This document shows positions 17,016-24,335 of a stretch of 64,000 nucleotides of DNA, piece after piece; the first letter of the stretch is position 1, and the number at the start of each line of letters is the position of its first letter. This DNA is from Leucobacter chromiiresistens (GTDB lineage: Bacteria > Actinomycetota > Actinomycetes > Actinomycetales > Microbacteriaceae): positions 1,364,001 to 1,428,000 of the forward strand of contig NZ_FNKB01000001.1 in assembly GCF_900102345.1 (NCBI RefSeq), read 5' to 3'. The notes beneath the pieces are model-generated. The model did not search any database and was not told the origin of the DNA. It was given only the letters and a program-made list of their open reading frames with translations. The translations under genes and the position numbers were made by a program.

Positions 17016-18350
17016 ATGAGCGACTACGAGACGGTGCTGCGCGCCGACGCGATGCTGACCCCGGAGGGGGCGATCGCCGGCGCCGAGCTCGCCTTCGACG
17101 GGTCGGGCCGCATCACCTATGCCGGATCCGCCCGCCCCGATGCCGCCTCGGCGAGCGACCGCGTGGTGCACGAGCTCCCGGGGCACGTGCTCATGCCGGG
17201 GCTGGTGAACGGGCACACGCACTCCGCGATGACGCTGCTGCGCGGCGTCTCCGACGACGAGGGGTTCATGCCGTGGCTGGCGGCGGTGCAGGCGCTCGAG
17301 CAGCACCTGACGCACGACGACGTCGCGGTGGGGCTGCAGCTCGCGATGGTCGAGATGATCGAGACCGGCACGACCTCGTTCGCCGACATGTACCACTGGG
17401 ATGCCGACCTGATCGAACTGGTGCGCTCGGCGGGGATGCGCGCCCTCGTCGCGCTCGCCTCGTTCGCGCCCGAAGCGGTCGGGTTCCCCGGGGTGTCGCC
17501 CTGGACGGGCGCGGAGGCGACCGACCAGACGGAGGCGCTGGCCGAGCGGTACGCGGGCGACGCGCAGGTGCGGATCGCCTACGGCCCCCACGCCCCCTAC
17601 ACGTGCCCGCCCGAGTTTCTGCGAGACATCGCGCAGCGGGCCGTGCGGCTCGGCATCCCGATCCACACCCACATCTCGGAGTCGGCGGCGGAGGTCGCGC
17701 AGATCCGGGAGCGCTACGGGGCGACCCCCGCGGTGCACCTGGACGCGCTGGGACTCTTCGAGGCCGAGGTGCTCGCCGCCCACTGCGTGCACCTCACCGA
17801 CGGCGAGATCGAGCTGTTCGCGCGCACGGGCACCGCGGTGAGCCACAATCCCGTGTCGAACCTGAAGCTCGGCAACGGCATCGCCGCCCTGCCGGAGTGG
17901 CAGGCGGCGGGGCTGCGCGTCTCGCTCGGCACCGACTCCGTCGCGAGCAACAACACGCTCGACCTCTTCGAGGAGATCAAGACCGGCACCATCCTGCACC
18001 GCGGTGCGCGGGGCGACGCCGCGATCGTGCGCGCCGCCGACGTGCTCGACATCGCGACGCGGCGCGGCGCGGAGGCGATCGGCTTCCCCGAGACGGGAGC
18101 CCTCGAAGCGGGGCGCCTCGCCGACGTGATCGCGCTCGACGTCACGGGATCCTCCGCGATCCCCTTCGAGGCGGCGTCCCTCGTCTCCCACCTCGGGTTC
18201 GCCGCGACGGGCGGGGACGTGCGCCACGTCTTCATCGGCGGCCGCCACGTCTACGCGGAGGGCGAGCACCTCACGCTCGACGCCGACGCGATCCGCGCGC
18301 GGGCGGCAGCTGCCCGCGCCCGGCTGAGCGACGCGGCACGCACCGACTGA
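17016..18350 (+). CDS. amidohydrolase, MTA/SAH deaminase-like (MtaD/TrzN-AtzB family)
   Basis: 444 residues. The metal sites of this deaminase group are visible: NGHTHSAMTLLRG (HxH), TSFADMYHW, HTHISESAAEV, AHCVHLTDGEIELF, and the metal Asp in LGTDSVASNN. These features fit 5'-methylthioadenosine/S-adenosylhomocysteine deaminases, which turn MTA or SAH into the inosyl forms; guanine deaminase-like or other nucleoside activities cannot be excluded. Placement before a nucleoside phosphorylase and near luxS and an MTA/SAH nucleosidase supports the SAH/MTA reading. CGGAG precedes the ATG. Confidence 0.82.
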   Translation: MSDYETVLRADAMLTPEGAIAGAELAFDGSGRITYAGSARPDAASASDRVVHELPGHVLMPGLVNGHTHSAMTLLRGVSDDEGFMPWLAAVQALEQHLTHDDVAVGLQLAMVEMIETGTTSFADMYHWDADLIELVRSAGMRALVALASFAPEAVGFPGVSPWTGAEATDQTEALAERYAGDAQVRIAYGPHAPYTCPPEFLRDIAQRAVRLGIPIHTHISESAAEVAQIRERYGATPAVHLDALGLFEAEVLAAHCVHLTDGEIELFARTGTAVSHNPVSNLKLGNGIAALPEWQAAGLRVSLGTDSVASNNTLDLFEEIKTGTILHRGARGDAAIVRAADVLDIATRRGAEAIGFPETGALEAGRLADVIALDVTGSSAIPFEAASLVSHLGFAATGGDVRHVFIGGRHVYAEGEHLTLDADAIRARAAAARARLSDAARTD

Positions 18351-18400
18351 GCTCACCGCCTGAGCGCACCGCCCGAGCTCATTGCCCGAGCTCACCGCCT
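18349..18400. repeat. 13-bp tandem repeat (x4) between deaminase and phosphorylase genes
   Basis: Four units of GAGCTCACCGCCT with small changes; the first overlaps the TGA of the upstream gene. The period equals that of the repeats at 27343 and 36953, though the sequences differ. Confidence 0.85.
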
Positions 18401-18431
18401 GAGCTTCCATCCACACATCGAAAGGCCACAC

Positions 18432-19184
18432 ATGCCCGTCCGACTCCCCTCCGACGCCGAACTGCCCCTGCTGCGCGTCCGCGTCTCCGACCTCGCCGAC
18501 CGCGCACTCGTGGTGGGCGATCCCGCGCGCGCCGAGCGCGTCGCCGAGCGCCTCGACGACGTGCGCCGGCTCGCGACGAACCGCGAGTACCACGTGTACG
18601 CGGGCACGTGGAAGGGCGTGCCCGTGACTGTCGCATCGCACGGCGTCGGCGGAGCGGGGGCCGCGGTCTGCTTCGAGGAGCTCGCGCGGGGCGGGGTGAC
18701 GCGCATCATCCGGTCGGGTACCGCCGGCGGCATGCAGCCGGGCATCGTCGACGGCGCGGTCGTCGTCGCGACGGGCGCGGTGCGCGCCGATGGGGTGAGT
18801 CACCAGCTCGTGCCGACGGAGTTCCCGGCGCTGACGACGCCCGAGCTGACCGTCGCGCTCGCGCAGGCGACGGCAGCCTCGGGGCTCGACGTGCACCGCG
18901 GCGTCGTGCTGACGGGGGACATGTTCTACCCGAGCGACGTCATCACCGGCGTCGATCTCGCGCTGTGGCAGCGCGCCGGGGTCGTCGCGGTCGAGATGGA
19001 GGCCGCGACGCTGTTCGTCATCGCCGCGCTGCACGGCATCGAGGCCGCGGGCGTGTTCGCCATCGACGGCAACCCGCTCGCCGCCGACGACACCGACATG
19101 GGCGACTACGACCCGTATCGCGAGATCGTAGTGACCGCGGTCGACGCGGCGCTCACCGCGGCGCTCGACGTGCTCGTCTCGTGA
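18432..19184 (+). CDS. nucleoside phosphorylase (PNP/UDP-1 family)
   Basis: 250 residues. The phosphate/ribose motifs of the family are VVGDPARAERVA, GVGGAGAAVCFEEL, IRSGTAGGMQP and the active-site VEMEAATLFVIA. It splits nucleosides with phosphate to base and ribose-1-phosphate; by motif it could be a uridine or purine nucleoside phosphorylase. GAAAGG lies 7 nt before the ATG. It follows the deaminase, so phosphorolysis of the deaminated nucleoside is plausible. The end overlaps the HAD gene (GTGA). Confidence 0.87.
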   Translation: MPVRLPSDAELPLLRVRVSDLADRALVVGDPARAERVAERLDDVRRLATNREYHVYAGTWKGVPVTVASHGVGGAGAAVCFEELARGGVTRIIRSGTAGGMQPGIVDGAVVVATGAVRADGVSHQLVPTEFPALTTPELTVALAQATAASGLDVHRGVVLTGDMFYPSDVITGVDLALWQRAGVVAVEMEAATLFVIAALHGIEAAGVFAIDGNPLAADDTDMGDYDPYREIVVTAVDAALTAALDVLVS

Positions 19185-19915
19185 GCGGGGCGCTGCGCAC
19201 CGCTCGCCTGCCCTTCGCGGCGGTGCTCTTCGATTGCGACGGGGTGCTCGTAGACTCCGAGACGATCACCATCCGCGTGCTCGCCGAGATGCTCCGCGAG
19301 CTGGGCTGGGAGATCTCGTTCGAGGAGACGGTGCGCGCCTTCATCGGCCGCGCGCTCGTCGACGAGTGGGAGGTGATCCTCGCCAACACCGGCTTCCGCA
19401 TCACGGATGCCTGGGTGCACGAGTTCCACGTGCGACGCGACGACGCCCTCCGCGTCGACGTTGCGCCGATGCCCGGGGCCGAGCGGATGATGGCGGAGGT
19501 GGTCGAGCGCTTCGGCGACCGCATCGCCCTCGCGTCGGGCGCGGATCGCGTGAAGATCACGATGCAGTTGGACGTGACCGGCCTGGGGCGGTGGTTCGGG
19601 GACCGCGTGTTCAGCGGCATGGAGCTGGCGGCGAGCAAGCCGGCGCCCGACGTCTACCTGGCGGCGGCTGCGGCGCTCGGCGTCGACCCGGCCGACGCCC
19701 TCGTGGTCGAGGACACCGTGGCGGGGGTCACCGCGGGCATCGCGGCCGGTGCCACGGTATTCGGGTTCTCGACGGGGAGCGCGGTCAGCACCCGTCCCGA
19801 GGCGCTGCGGGGTGCGGGCGCGTCGCTCGTGTTCTCGAGCCTGGAGGAGCTGCCCGGCCTGATCGACGCCTACGCGATGCGCGAGCGGTCGAACGCGTCG
19901 AGGCTGATGCCCTGA
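19181..19915 (+). CDS. HAD-superfamily phosphatase (beta-phosphoglucomutase-like subfamily)
   Basis: 244 residues. Motif I is [11 protein letters not shown] with both catalytic aspartates (residues ~16 and 18), motif II is LASGADR, motif III K is in ASKPAPDVY, motif IV is VVEDTVAGV. The small alpha-helical cap makes it a subclass I HAD like GPH/pgmB proteins, which act on small phosphorylated metabolites. Its GTG overlaps the phosphorylase stop, so a role on ribose-1-phosphate or a related product is possible but unproven. The last 46 bp overlap the convergent luxS gene. Confidence 0.87.
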   Translation: MSGALRTARLPFAAVLFDCDGVLVDSETITIRVLAEMLRELGWEISFEETVRAFIGRALVDEWEVILANTGFRITDAWVHEFHVRRDDALRVDVAPMPGAERMMAEVVERFGDRIALASGADRVKITMQLDVTGLGRWFGDRVFSGMELAASKPAPDVYLAAAAALGVDPADALVVEDTVAGVTAGIAAGATVFGFSTGSAVSTRPEALRGAGASLVFSSLEELPGLIDAYAMRERSNASRLMP

Positions 19916-20361
19916 GCGAGCACCGCCTTCGCCCACTCCTGGGCGGAGTGCAGGCTGTGATCGCGGTAGTTGCCGCAGCTCACCGCCTCGGTGCCGGGCA
20001 CGTCGCTCCAGGTGACGCGCTCGACGAGGTCGGTGAGGGAGCTCTTGATCGCCTCGGCCACGGCCTCGACGCTCGGCTCGCCCCACGCGATCAGGTGGAA
20101 GCCGGTGCGGCAGCCGAAGGGTGAGATGTCGATGAGGCCGTCGAAGCGGGTGCGCAGCAGCGCGGCCAGCGTGTGCTCGATGGTGTGCAGGCCGGCGGTC
20201 GGAATCTCCGCCTCGTTCGGCTGCACTAGGCGGATGTCGAAGTTCGAGATCGCGTCGCCCTTCGGGCCGTGCTCGACGCCGATGAGGCGCACGTACGGCG
20301 CCAGCACCTTCGTGTGGTCCAGTGAGAAGCTCTCCACCTCGGCAAGTTCGACATCGCTCAT
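19870..20361 (-). CDS. luxS: S-ribosylhomocysteine lyase LuxS
   Basis: 163 residues, typical LuxS length. Metal ligands are in HTIEHTL (HxxEH) and SCGNYRDH, and the catalytic cysteine is in [11 protein letters not shown]. LuxS splits S-ribosylhomocysteine into homocysteine and DPD, the precursor of AI-2. With the nucleosidase at 21114 it completes the two-step SAH detoxification route. It is convergent with, and overlaps, the HAD gene by 46 bp. CACACT lies 7 nt upstream of the ATG, a near-match to a leaderless promoter. Confidence 0.95.
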   Translation of the reverse strand: MSDVELAEVESFSLDHTKVLAPYVRLIGVEHGPKGDAISNFDIRLVQPNEAEIPTAGLHTIEHTLAALLRTRFDGLIDISPFGCRTGFHLIAWGEPSVEAVAEAIKSSLTDLVERVTWSDVPGTEAVSCGNYRDHSLHSAQEWAKAVLAQGISLDAFDRSRIA

Positions 20362-20421
20362 GCGCTCCAGTGTGCCACGGGGGATCGGTGCGCGCGGCGC
20401 AGATTACGCCGCGTGCACCGA

Positions 20422-20745
20422 TCAGGCAGCGCGCGCGAGTTCCTTGCGGGTCAGGGCGATGCGCGCCCGCTCGCTGGAGGGGAGCTCGGAGACGGTCACG
20501 TTCCAGCCGGCGCGGTCGAGCCGCTTGAGGTCGCTCCGGGCGTCGGTGAGACGGTCGGTCTCGACGACGTAGAGCGTGCGGCCCGAGCTGCGGTAGACCG
20601 AGCGGCGCTGCGCCCAGTCGGGCACCAGCATCTCGTCGGCTCCGCTCAGGGAGTGGTAGGGCGTGCGCAGCGGCGCGGCCGCGGCGGGCCGGGCGTCTGC
20701 GGTGCGGGCGGCGGGGGTATGGGTGATTCGGGTATGCGAAGTCAT
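20422..20745 (-). CDS. hypothetical protein with long structured leader
   Basis: 107 residues, no recognised domain. The first ~45 residues are Thr/Ala/Arg/Pro-rich and probably disordered; the rest reads as a small alpha/beta unit (RTLYVVETDRLTDARSDLKR, GWNVTVSELP). I chose the ATG at 20745 because GAAAGGAACAAC precedes it, against a longer frame through the leader. The ~280-nt region upstream holds seven consecutive hairpins, so translation may be controlled by RNA structure. It stands 60 bp downstream of luxS start, same strand. Confidence 0.6.
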   Translation of the reverse strand: MTSHTRITHTPAARTADARPAAAAPLRTPYHSLSGADEMLVPDWAQRRSVYRSSGRTLYVVETDRLTDARSDLKRLDRAGWNVTVSELPSSERARIALTRKELARAA

Positions 20746-20760
20746 GTTGTTCCTTTCGTG

Positions 20761-20936
20761 GCGCACCGTCGTGGTGCGCGATCCCCGAGCGATTCTCGGG
20801 GTGTGGCTCACGTGGAGCCCTGCGCTGCTTCGCCGGGGCTGCGTCGGTACAGCCCGCTCGATCTGCGCGATCGAAGGCGGAGCGCATCTGCACCGGTCTC
20901 ATCGGGGGACCGGCCTCGTCTGGAGGCCTGCGGTGC
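20761..20936 (-). ncRNA. candidate structured RNA: seven successive hairpins in the leader of the 107-aa gene
   Basis: Perfect stems: 20761-20767/20773-20779; 20783-20789/20795-20801; 20805-20809/20815-20819; 20836-20841/20850-20855; 20858-20863/20869-20874; 20893-20898/20908-20913; 20912-20917/20923-20928, the last two mutually exclusive at one base and enclosed by 20890-20895/20931-20936. Most loops are 5 nt. The density is far above neighbouring intergenic DNA. Strand assigned by the downstream gene; I do not recognise a known riboswitch class. Confidence 0.4.
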
Positions 20937-21034
20937 TCGGTGGGTGTCGCGGCTTCTGACGCAGAGTTGAGGTGATCTCGACGTGCCGTTCAACGGCGAT
21001 CATGCGTACGGCTCGCGAACCCGACACCTCATAT

Positions 21035-21050
21035 TAGAACACATTTTCGA
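21035..21050. promoter_or_regulatory. LexA-box-like element over the leftward -10
   Basis: TAGAACACATTTTCGA matches the actinobacterial SOS consensus TCGAACATATGTTCGA at 13 of 16 positions, but one core G is T. It overlaps the minus-strand TAATAT. Weak evidence. Confidence 0.25.
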
Positions 21051-21113
21051 TCGGCGCTAGTGTGGTGTCGAATATCCGGATCGACGGGCGCTCGCGCGCC
21101 GCTGGGAGCACCG

Positions 21114-21674
21114 ATGCCTGAACCCTCCACCCTGCTCGTCTTCGCGCACCGCGACGAGGCCTCCGCCTTCGGCGACGTGCCGCACGTCGTGACCGGCGTC
21201 GGCAAGGTCAATGCGGCGGTGACGCTCGCCGCCGAGCTCTCGGAGCGGCCGGCGGAGCGGGTCGTGGTGCTCGGCACCGCGGGCGTCGTGAGCGATGGGC
21301 CGGAGCGGCCGTCGCTCGACGCCGTCTACCAGATCACCGGCGTGGTGCAGCACGACTTCTCGCTGCCCTCGCCGGAGCTGCGGCCCGGCGGCGACGCGAT
21401 CCTGCCCCCCGAGTCGACCGCGGTCATCGCGACGGGCGACGTGTTCGTGCAGAGCGACGCGCAGCGGGCGGCCATCGCCGGGCTCGGAGCGAGCCTCGTT
21501 GACATGGAGGCGTACGCCTACGCCAGCGTGTGCGCCCGCTTCGGCGCCGCGCTGCAGATCTTCAAGGTGCCCTCCGACTTCGCGGATTCGGCGACCACCG
21601 ATGAGGAGTGGGACGCGATCGTGTTCCGCAAGAGCGAGCAGCTCCGCGAGTTCTGGGACGAGCGGCTGGCGTAG
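21114..21674 (+). CDS. 5'-methylthioadenosine/S-adenosylhomocysteine nucleosidase-like protein
   Basis: 186 residues, shorter than the ~230 of E. coli Pfs/MtnN. Family marks: TGVGKVNAAVTLAAEL, VLGTAGVV, the substrate-binding VDMEAYAYASV and the catalytic-Asp motif VPSDFADSAT. It should hydrolyse SAH to S-ribosylhomocysteine plus adenine, feeding LuxS, and MTA likewise. GGGAG precedes the ATG. The shortened N-terminal half leaves open a different nucleoside specificity. It is divergent from luxS and its neighbour, across the structured intergenic region. Confidence 0.83.
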   Translation: MPEPSTLLVFAHRDEASAFGDVPHVVTGVGKVNAAVTLAAELSERPAERVVVLGTAGVVSDGPERPSLDAVYQITGVVQHDFSLPSPELRPGGDAILPPESTAVIATGDVFVQSDAQRAAIAGLGASLVDMEAYAYASVCARFGAALQIFKVPSDFADSATTDEEWDAIVFRKSEQLREFWDERLA

Positions 21675-21826
21675 CGCGTCGACGCCGGCCGAGCGCGCGT
21701 CGCGGCGGTGCGCACGCGCACGTGCGTCGTGCGGGATCCGCTCCGCGTCAAGGCCGTCGCCGCACCCGCGCCCCCTGCGATAGACCTGGAGCATGCGGCG
21801 TGCGCTGCGCCGAGGGAAGGGGAGAG

Positions 21827-22555
21827 ATGCATCTCATGGAGACCGATGGGCTCGTCGTCGACTGGACGCTGATGCCCACGTACAACACGATCATGTCGCT
21901 CGCCGCGGGCGCCGGGCTGCTGTGGATGCTCGGCCTCGTGCGAGCGCTCCGGCGCCCCGAGGGCTTCGCGCCGGAGGGCTGGGCGCTGACCGCGGCCGTG
22001 CTCGGCGGCATCCTCACCCTCACCGGAGCCCACATGACGCTCACGTGGCCGCTCGCCGCGTACTTCCCGTTCGACAACATCATCTTCGGCGAGCCGAGTC
22101 TCGGGTTCGGGGTGCTGCTGCTCGCAGCGGCCTTCCTGCTGTGGCGCCGCTCCGCCGTCATCGCCGCGTCGCCCGACCCGGGGGCGCAGCTCGCGCGCAC
22201 CGCGTACCCGTTCGGCGTCTTCGTCTTCGGGCTCGGTCTCGCGATGTTCGGGATCGCCGCGGCGGGCATGGTGTTCCAGCTCTTCGCCGCACCGCCGGAG
22301 GAGCCGATCTCGGGCGCGTTCGCCGAGTACCCGTGGGTGGAGGCGACGTTCATGTCGGGCCTCTTCGCGCTCGTCGGGGTCGGAGCGGTGCTCTTCCCCT
22401 TCGCCCTGCGCGGCTTCAGCTCCGCGGCGCCGAAGCTGCGGCCGGTCGCGGTCGTCGCGGGAGCGGCGTGGGGGCTCGCCGGGCTCGCCTTCCTGCTCTT
22501 CGGGGCGCTGAACTACTTCACGCACATCGGCCTCATCATCAACACGACCGCCTAG
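21827..22555 (+). CDS. multi-pass membrane protein (DUF981-like)
   Basis: 242 residues with about seven hydrophobic helices, for example MSLAAGAGLLWMLGLV, LTAAVLGGILTLTGAHMTLTWPL and LAGLAFLLFGALNYFTHIGL. The MPTYNTIMSLAAG opening recalls DUF981 proteins, whose role is unknown; this is a tentative match. AAGG sits 6 nt before the ATG at 21827; the ATG at 21836 is an alternative start. It lies alone between the nucleosidase gene and a tRNA gene. Confidence 0.7.
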   Translation: MHLMETDGLVVDWTLMPTYNTIMSLAAGAGLLWMLGLVRALRRPEGFAPEGWALTAAVLGGILTLTGAHMTLTWPLAAYFPFDNIIFGEPSLGFGVLLLAAAFLLWRRSAVIAASPDPGAQLARTAYPFGVFVFGLGLAMFGIAAAGMVFQLFAAPPEEPISGAFAEYPWVEATFMSGLFALVGVGAVLFPFALRGFSSAAPKLRPVAVVAGAAWGLAGLAFLLFGALNYFTHIGLIINTTA

Positions 22556-22653
22556 CGGCGCCCCGCGGGCTCGTGGGGCGCCGCGTACCGTCCGCGACGC
22601 GCCCCGCCCGGCCGGATTCGCGCCGCGCGCACTCATCACGTAAGCTCTTCCGC

Positions 22654-22744
22654 GGTGACGTGTCCGAGCGGCCGAAGGTGCAACTCTCGAAAAGTTGTGT
22701 AGGGTAACCCCCTACCGTGGGTTCAAATCCCACCGTCACCGCCA
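22654..22744 (+). tRNA. tRNA-Ser (anticodon CGA), copy 1
   Basis: 88-nt class II tRNA plus encoded CCA. Acceptor stem GGTGACG/CGTCACC, anticodon loop CTCGAAA (anticodon CGA, reads UCG), long variable arm GTAGGG...CCCTAC, T arm GTGGG-TTCAAAT-CCCAC. An identical gene lies inverted at 28189-28279. TAAGCT at 22641-22646 is only 7 nt upstream of the mature 5' end. Confidence 0.97.
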
Positions 22745-22745
22745 C

Positions 22746-22791
22746 CGAGGGCCCCGCGCCCCTGCCACTGCAGGGAGGCGCGGGGCCCTCG
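22746..22791. terminator. hairpin after tRNA-Ser copy 1
   Basis: Left arm 22746-22765 and right arm 22770-22791 pair over about 20 bp with a 2-nt bulge. It ends the tRNA transcript and faces the convergent MFS gene. Confidence 0.8.
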
Positions 22792-22834
22792 CTCGTTCGC
22801 TCGTTCTGCGCCGGCGCACCGATCGCGCGGCTGT

Positions 22835-24232
22835 CTACGCCGCGCCCTCCGGAGCCGGATTCCTGATCCCAAGGAACGACACGATCGCTCCCGCGAAGAA
22901 CAGCACCCCCGTGACGATCGCCGCCGAGTGGAAGCCGCCGAGATCGAGCCGGCCCCCCACGATGGTGGCGAGGAGCGCGATGACGATGAGGCCCGCGACC
23001 CGCGAGATCGCGTTGTTCACGGCGGAGGCGATCCCGCTGCGCTCCGGGCCGATGGCCCCGAGGATGGCGGCGGTGAGCGGGGCGACCATGATCGACAGCC
23101 CGAGCCCCATGACCACCATCGACGGCAGCACCTGCCCCCAGTAGGAGAACTGGTCGCCGACGAGCAGCAGGAGCAGGGCGCCGCACCCGAGCAGGAGCGG
23201 GCCGACGGTCATGAAGAGGCGCGGGCCGTACCTGCCGGCGAGCGCACCCACCTTCGAGCTCAGCAGCACCATGAGGATCGTGATGGGGAGGCTCGCGAGG
23301 CCCGCGAGCGTGGCGGTGAGCGCCGGGCCGTTCGGGTTCTGCAGGTACACGCCGATCACGAAGCCGTTGAGCGACAGCGCCGCGTAGATGAAGAGGGTCG
23401 CGAGGTTGCCCGTCCAGAAGTTGCGCACGCGGAAGAGCGCGAGCGGCAGAATGGGCGACGTCACGCGCGTCTGCCACCAGAGGAACCCGAGCAGCAGTGC
23501 GACGCCGGCGCCGAGCGGCAGCCAGATGGCAGGGCTCGCCCACCCGTGCGCCGGCTCCTCGATGAGCGCCCAGACCGCGAGGCCGAGCCCGATCGCCGCC
23601 GCCGCGCCGCCGAGCCAGTCGATGCGCACGCCCCGCCGGCGGTCGTCGGTGTCGGGCAGCTTCGTGAGCATCCAGAGGGTCGCCCCGATGGGCAGGACGT
23701 TGATGAGGAACACGAGGCGCCACGAGAGGTAGTCGGTGAAGACGCCGCCGAGCAGCGGCCCGACGATCATCGCGCCCGTCGTCACCGCCGTCCAGGCGCC
23801 GATCGCGCGACCCTGCGCGGCCCCGGCGATGCGCGACGTGATGAGCGCGAGCGAGCTCGGCAGCAGGAACGCGCCCGCGGCTCCCTGCAGCGCGCGGGCG
23901 AGGATCATCATCTCGGGGTTCACGGCGAGCCCGACCGCGATCGAGGCGATGCCGAATCCGATCAGCCCGATCCGCATGATGAACACGCGCCCGTAGGCGT
24001 CGGCGATCGAGCCCGCGAGCAGCATGAGCGCGCTCAACGTCACGAGGTACGCATCCACCACCCACTGCTGCGTGCTGAGGCCGCCGCCGAGCTCCTCCGA
24101 GATGCGGGGGAGCGCGACGTTCGTGACCGACATGTCGAGGGAGGTCACGAACGAGGCGAGGGTCGCGATGGTCGTGACGAGGCGCTGCGGGGCGCTGAGC
24201 CGCGGGGGAGCCCCGGAGCGCGAATCGGTCAT
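22835..24232 (-). CDS. MFS drug transporter, DHA2 (EmrB/QacA-like) family
   Basis: 465 residues with about 14 hydrophobic helices. DHA2 marks: SLDMSVTNVALPRI in helix 1, the loop motif GSIADAYGRVFIMRIG (motif A) and RALQGAAGAFLLPSSLALI (motif C-like). Such proteins export drugs, dyes or metabolites by proton antiport. The ATG at 24232 has TATCCT 6 nt upstream, so it is probably leaderless and independent of the ClpN-SRPBCC gene. It ends by the tRNA-Ser terminator hairpin. Confidence 0.9.
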   Translation of the reverse strand: MTDSRSGAPPRLSAPQRLVTTIATLASFVTSLDMSVTNVALPRISEELGGGLSTQQWVVDAYLVTLSALMLLAGSIADAYGRVFIMRIGLIGFGIASIAVGLAVNPEMMILARALQGAAGAFLLPSSLALITSRIAGAAQGRAIGAWTAVTTGAMIVGPLLGGVFTDYLSWRLVFLINVLPIGATLWMLTKLPDTDDRRRGVRIDWLGGAAAAIGLGLAVWALIEEPAHGWASPAIWLPLGAGVALLLGFLWWQTRVTSPILPLALFRVRNFWTGNLATLFIYAALSLNGFVIGVYLQNPNGPALTATLAGLASLPITILMVLLSSKVGALAGRYGPRLFMTVGPLLLGCGALLLLLVGDQFSYWGQVLPSMVVMGLGLSIMVAPLTAAILGAIGPERSGIASAVNNAISRVAGLIVIALLATIVGGRLDLGGFHSAAIVTGVLFFAGAIVSFLGIRNPAPEGAA

Positions 24233-24238
24233 GCGAGC

Positions 24239-24244
24239 AGGATA
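24239..24244 (-). promoter_or_regulatory. -10 hexamer TATCCT (minus), leaderless start of MFS gene
   Basis: Minus strand TATCCT-GCTCGC-ATG, placed directly downstream of the duplicated gene end at 24262-24335. Confidence 0.5.
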
Positions 24245-24261
24245 CGCCGCTGGCCGCGCGC

Positions 24262-24335
24262 CGGGGCGTCGCTCAGCGGAAGACCCGGCTGATGCTCGCC
24301 CGGGGCGTCGCTCAGCGGAAGACCCGGCTGATACT
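24262..24335. repeat. 39-bp tandem duplication of the 3' end of the ClpN-SRPBCC gene
   Basis: CGGGGCGTCGCTCAGCGGAA and the following 15 bases occur at 24262-24296 and again at 24301-24335. The right copy covers the last codons (SISRVFR-stop) of the minus-strand gene; the left copy repeats them, stop included, outside the gene. Confidence 0.92.

Larger units (their letters stand above)
20746..21113. other. intergenic region: tandem hairpins and AT-rich divergent promoter
   Basis: No gene is seen. The left ~180 nt are a run of hairpins (see 20761-20936); the AT-rich core at 21028-21050 probably holds the start points for the leftward leader and the rightward nucleosidase gene, with TAATAT on the minus strand at 21031-21036. 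Confidence 0.6.

Noticed and set aside
18349..18400. CRISPR array
   Set aside because: The repeated units here and at 27343 and 36953 are 13 bp with no spacers, and no cas genes are present.
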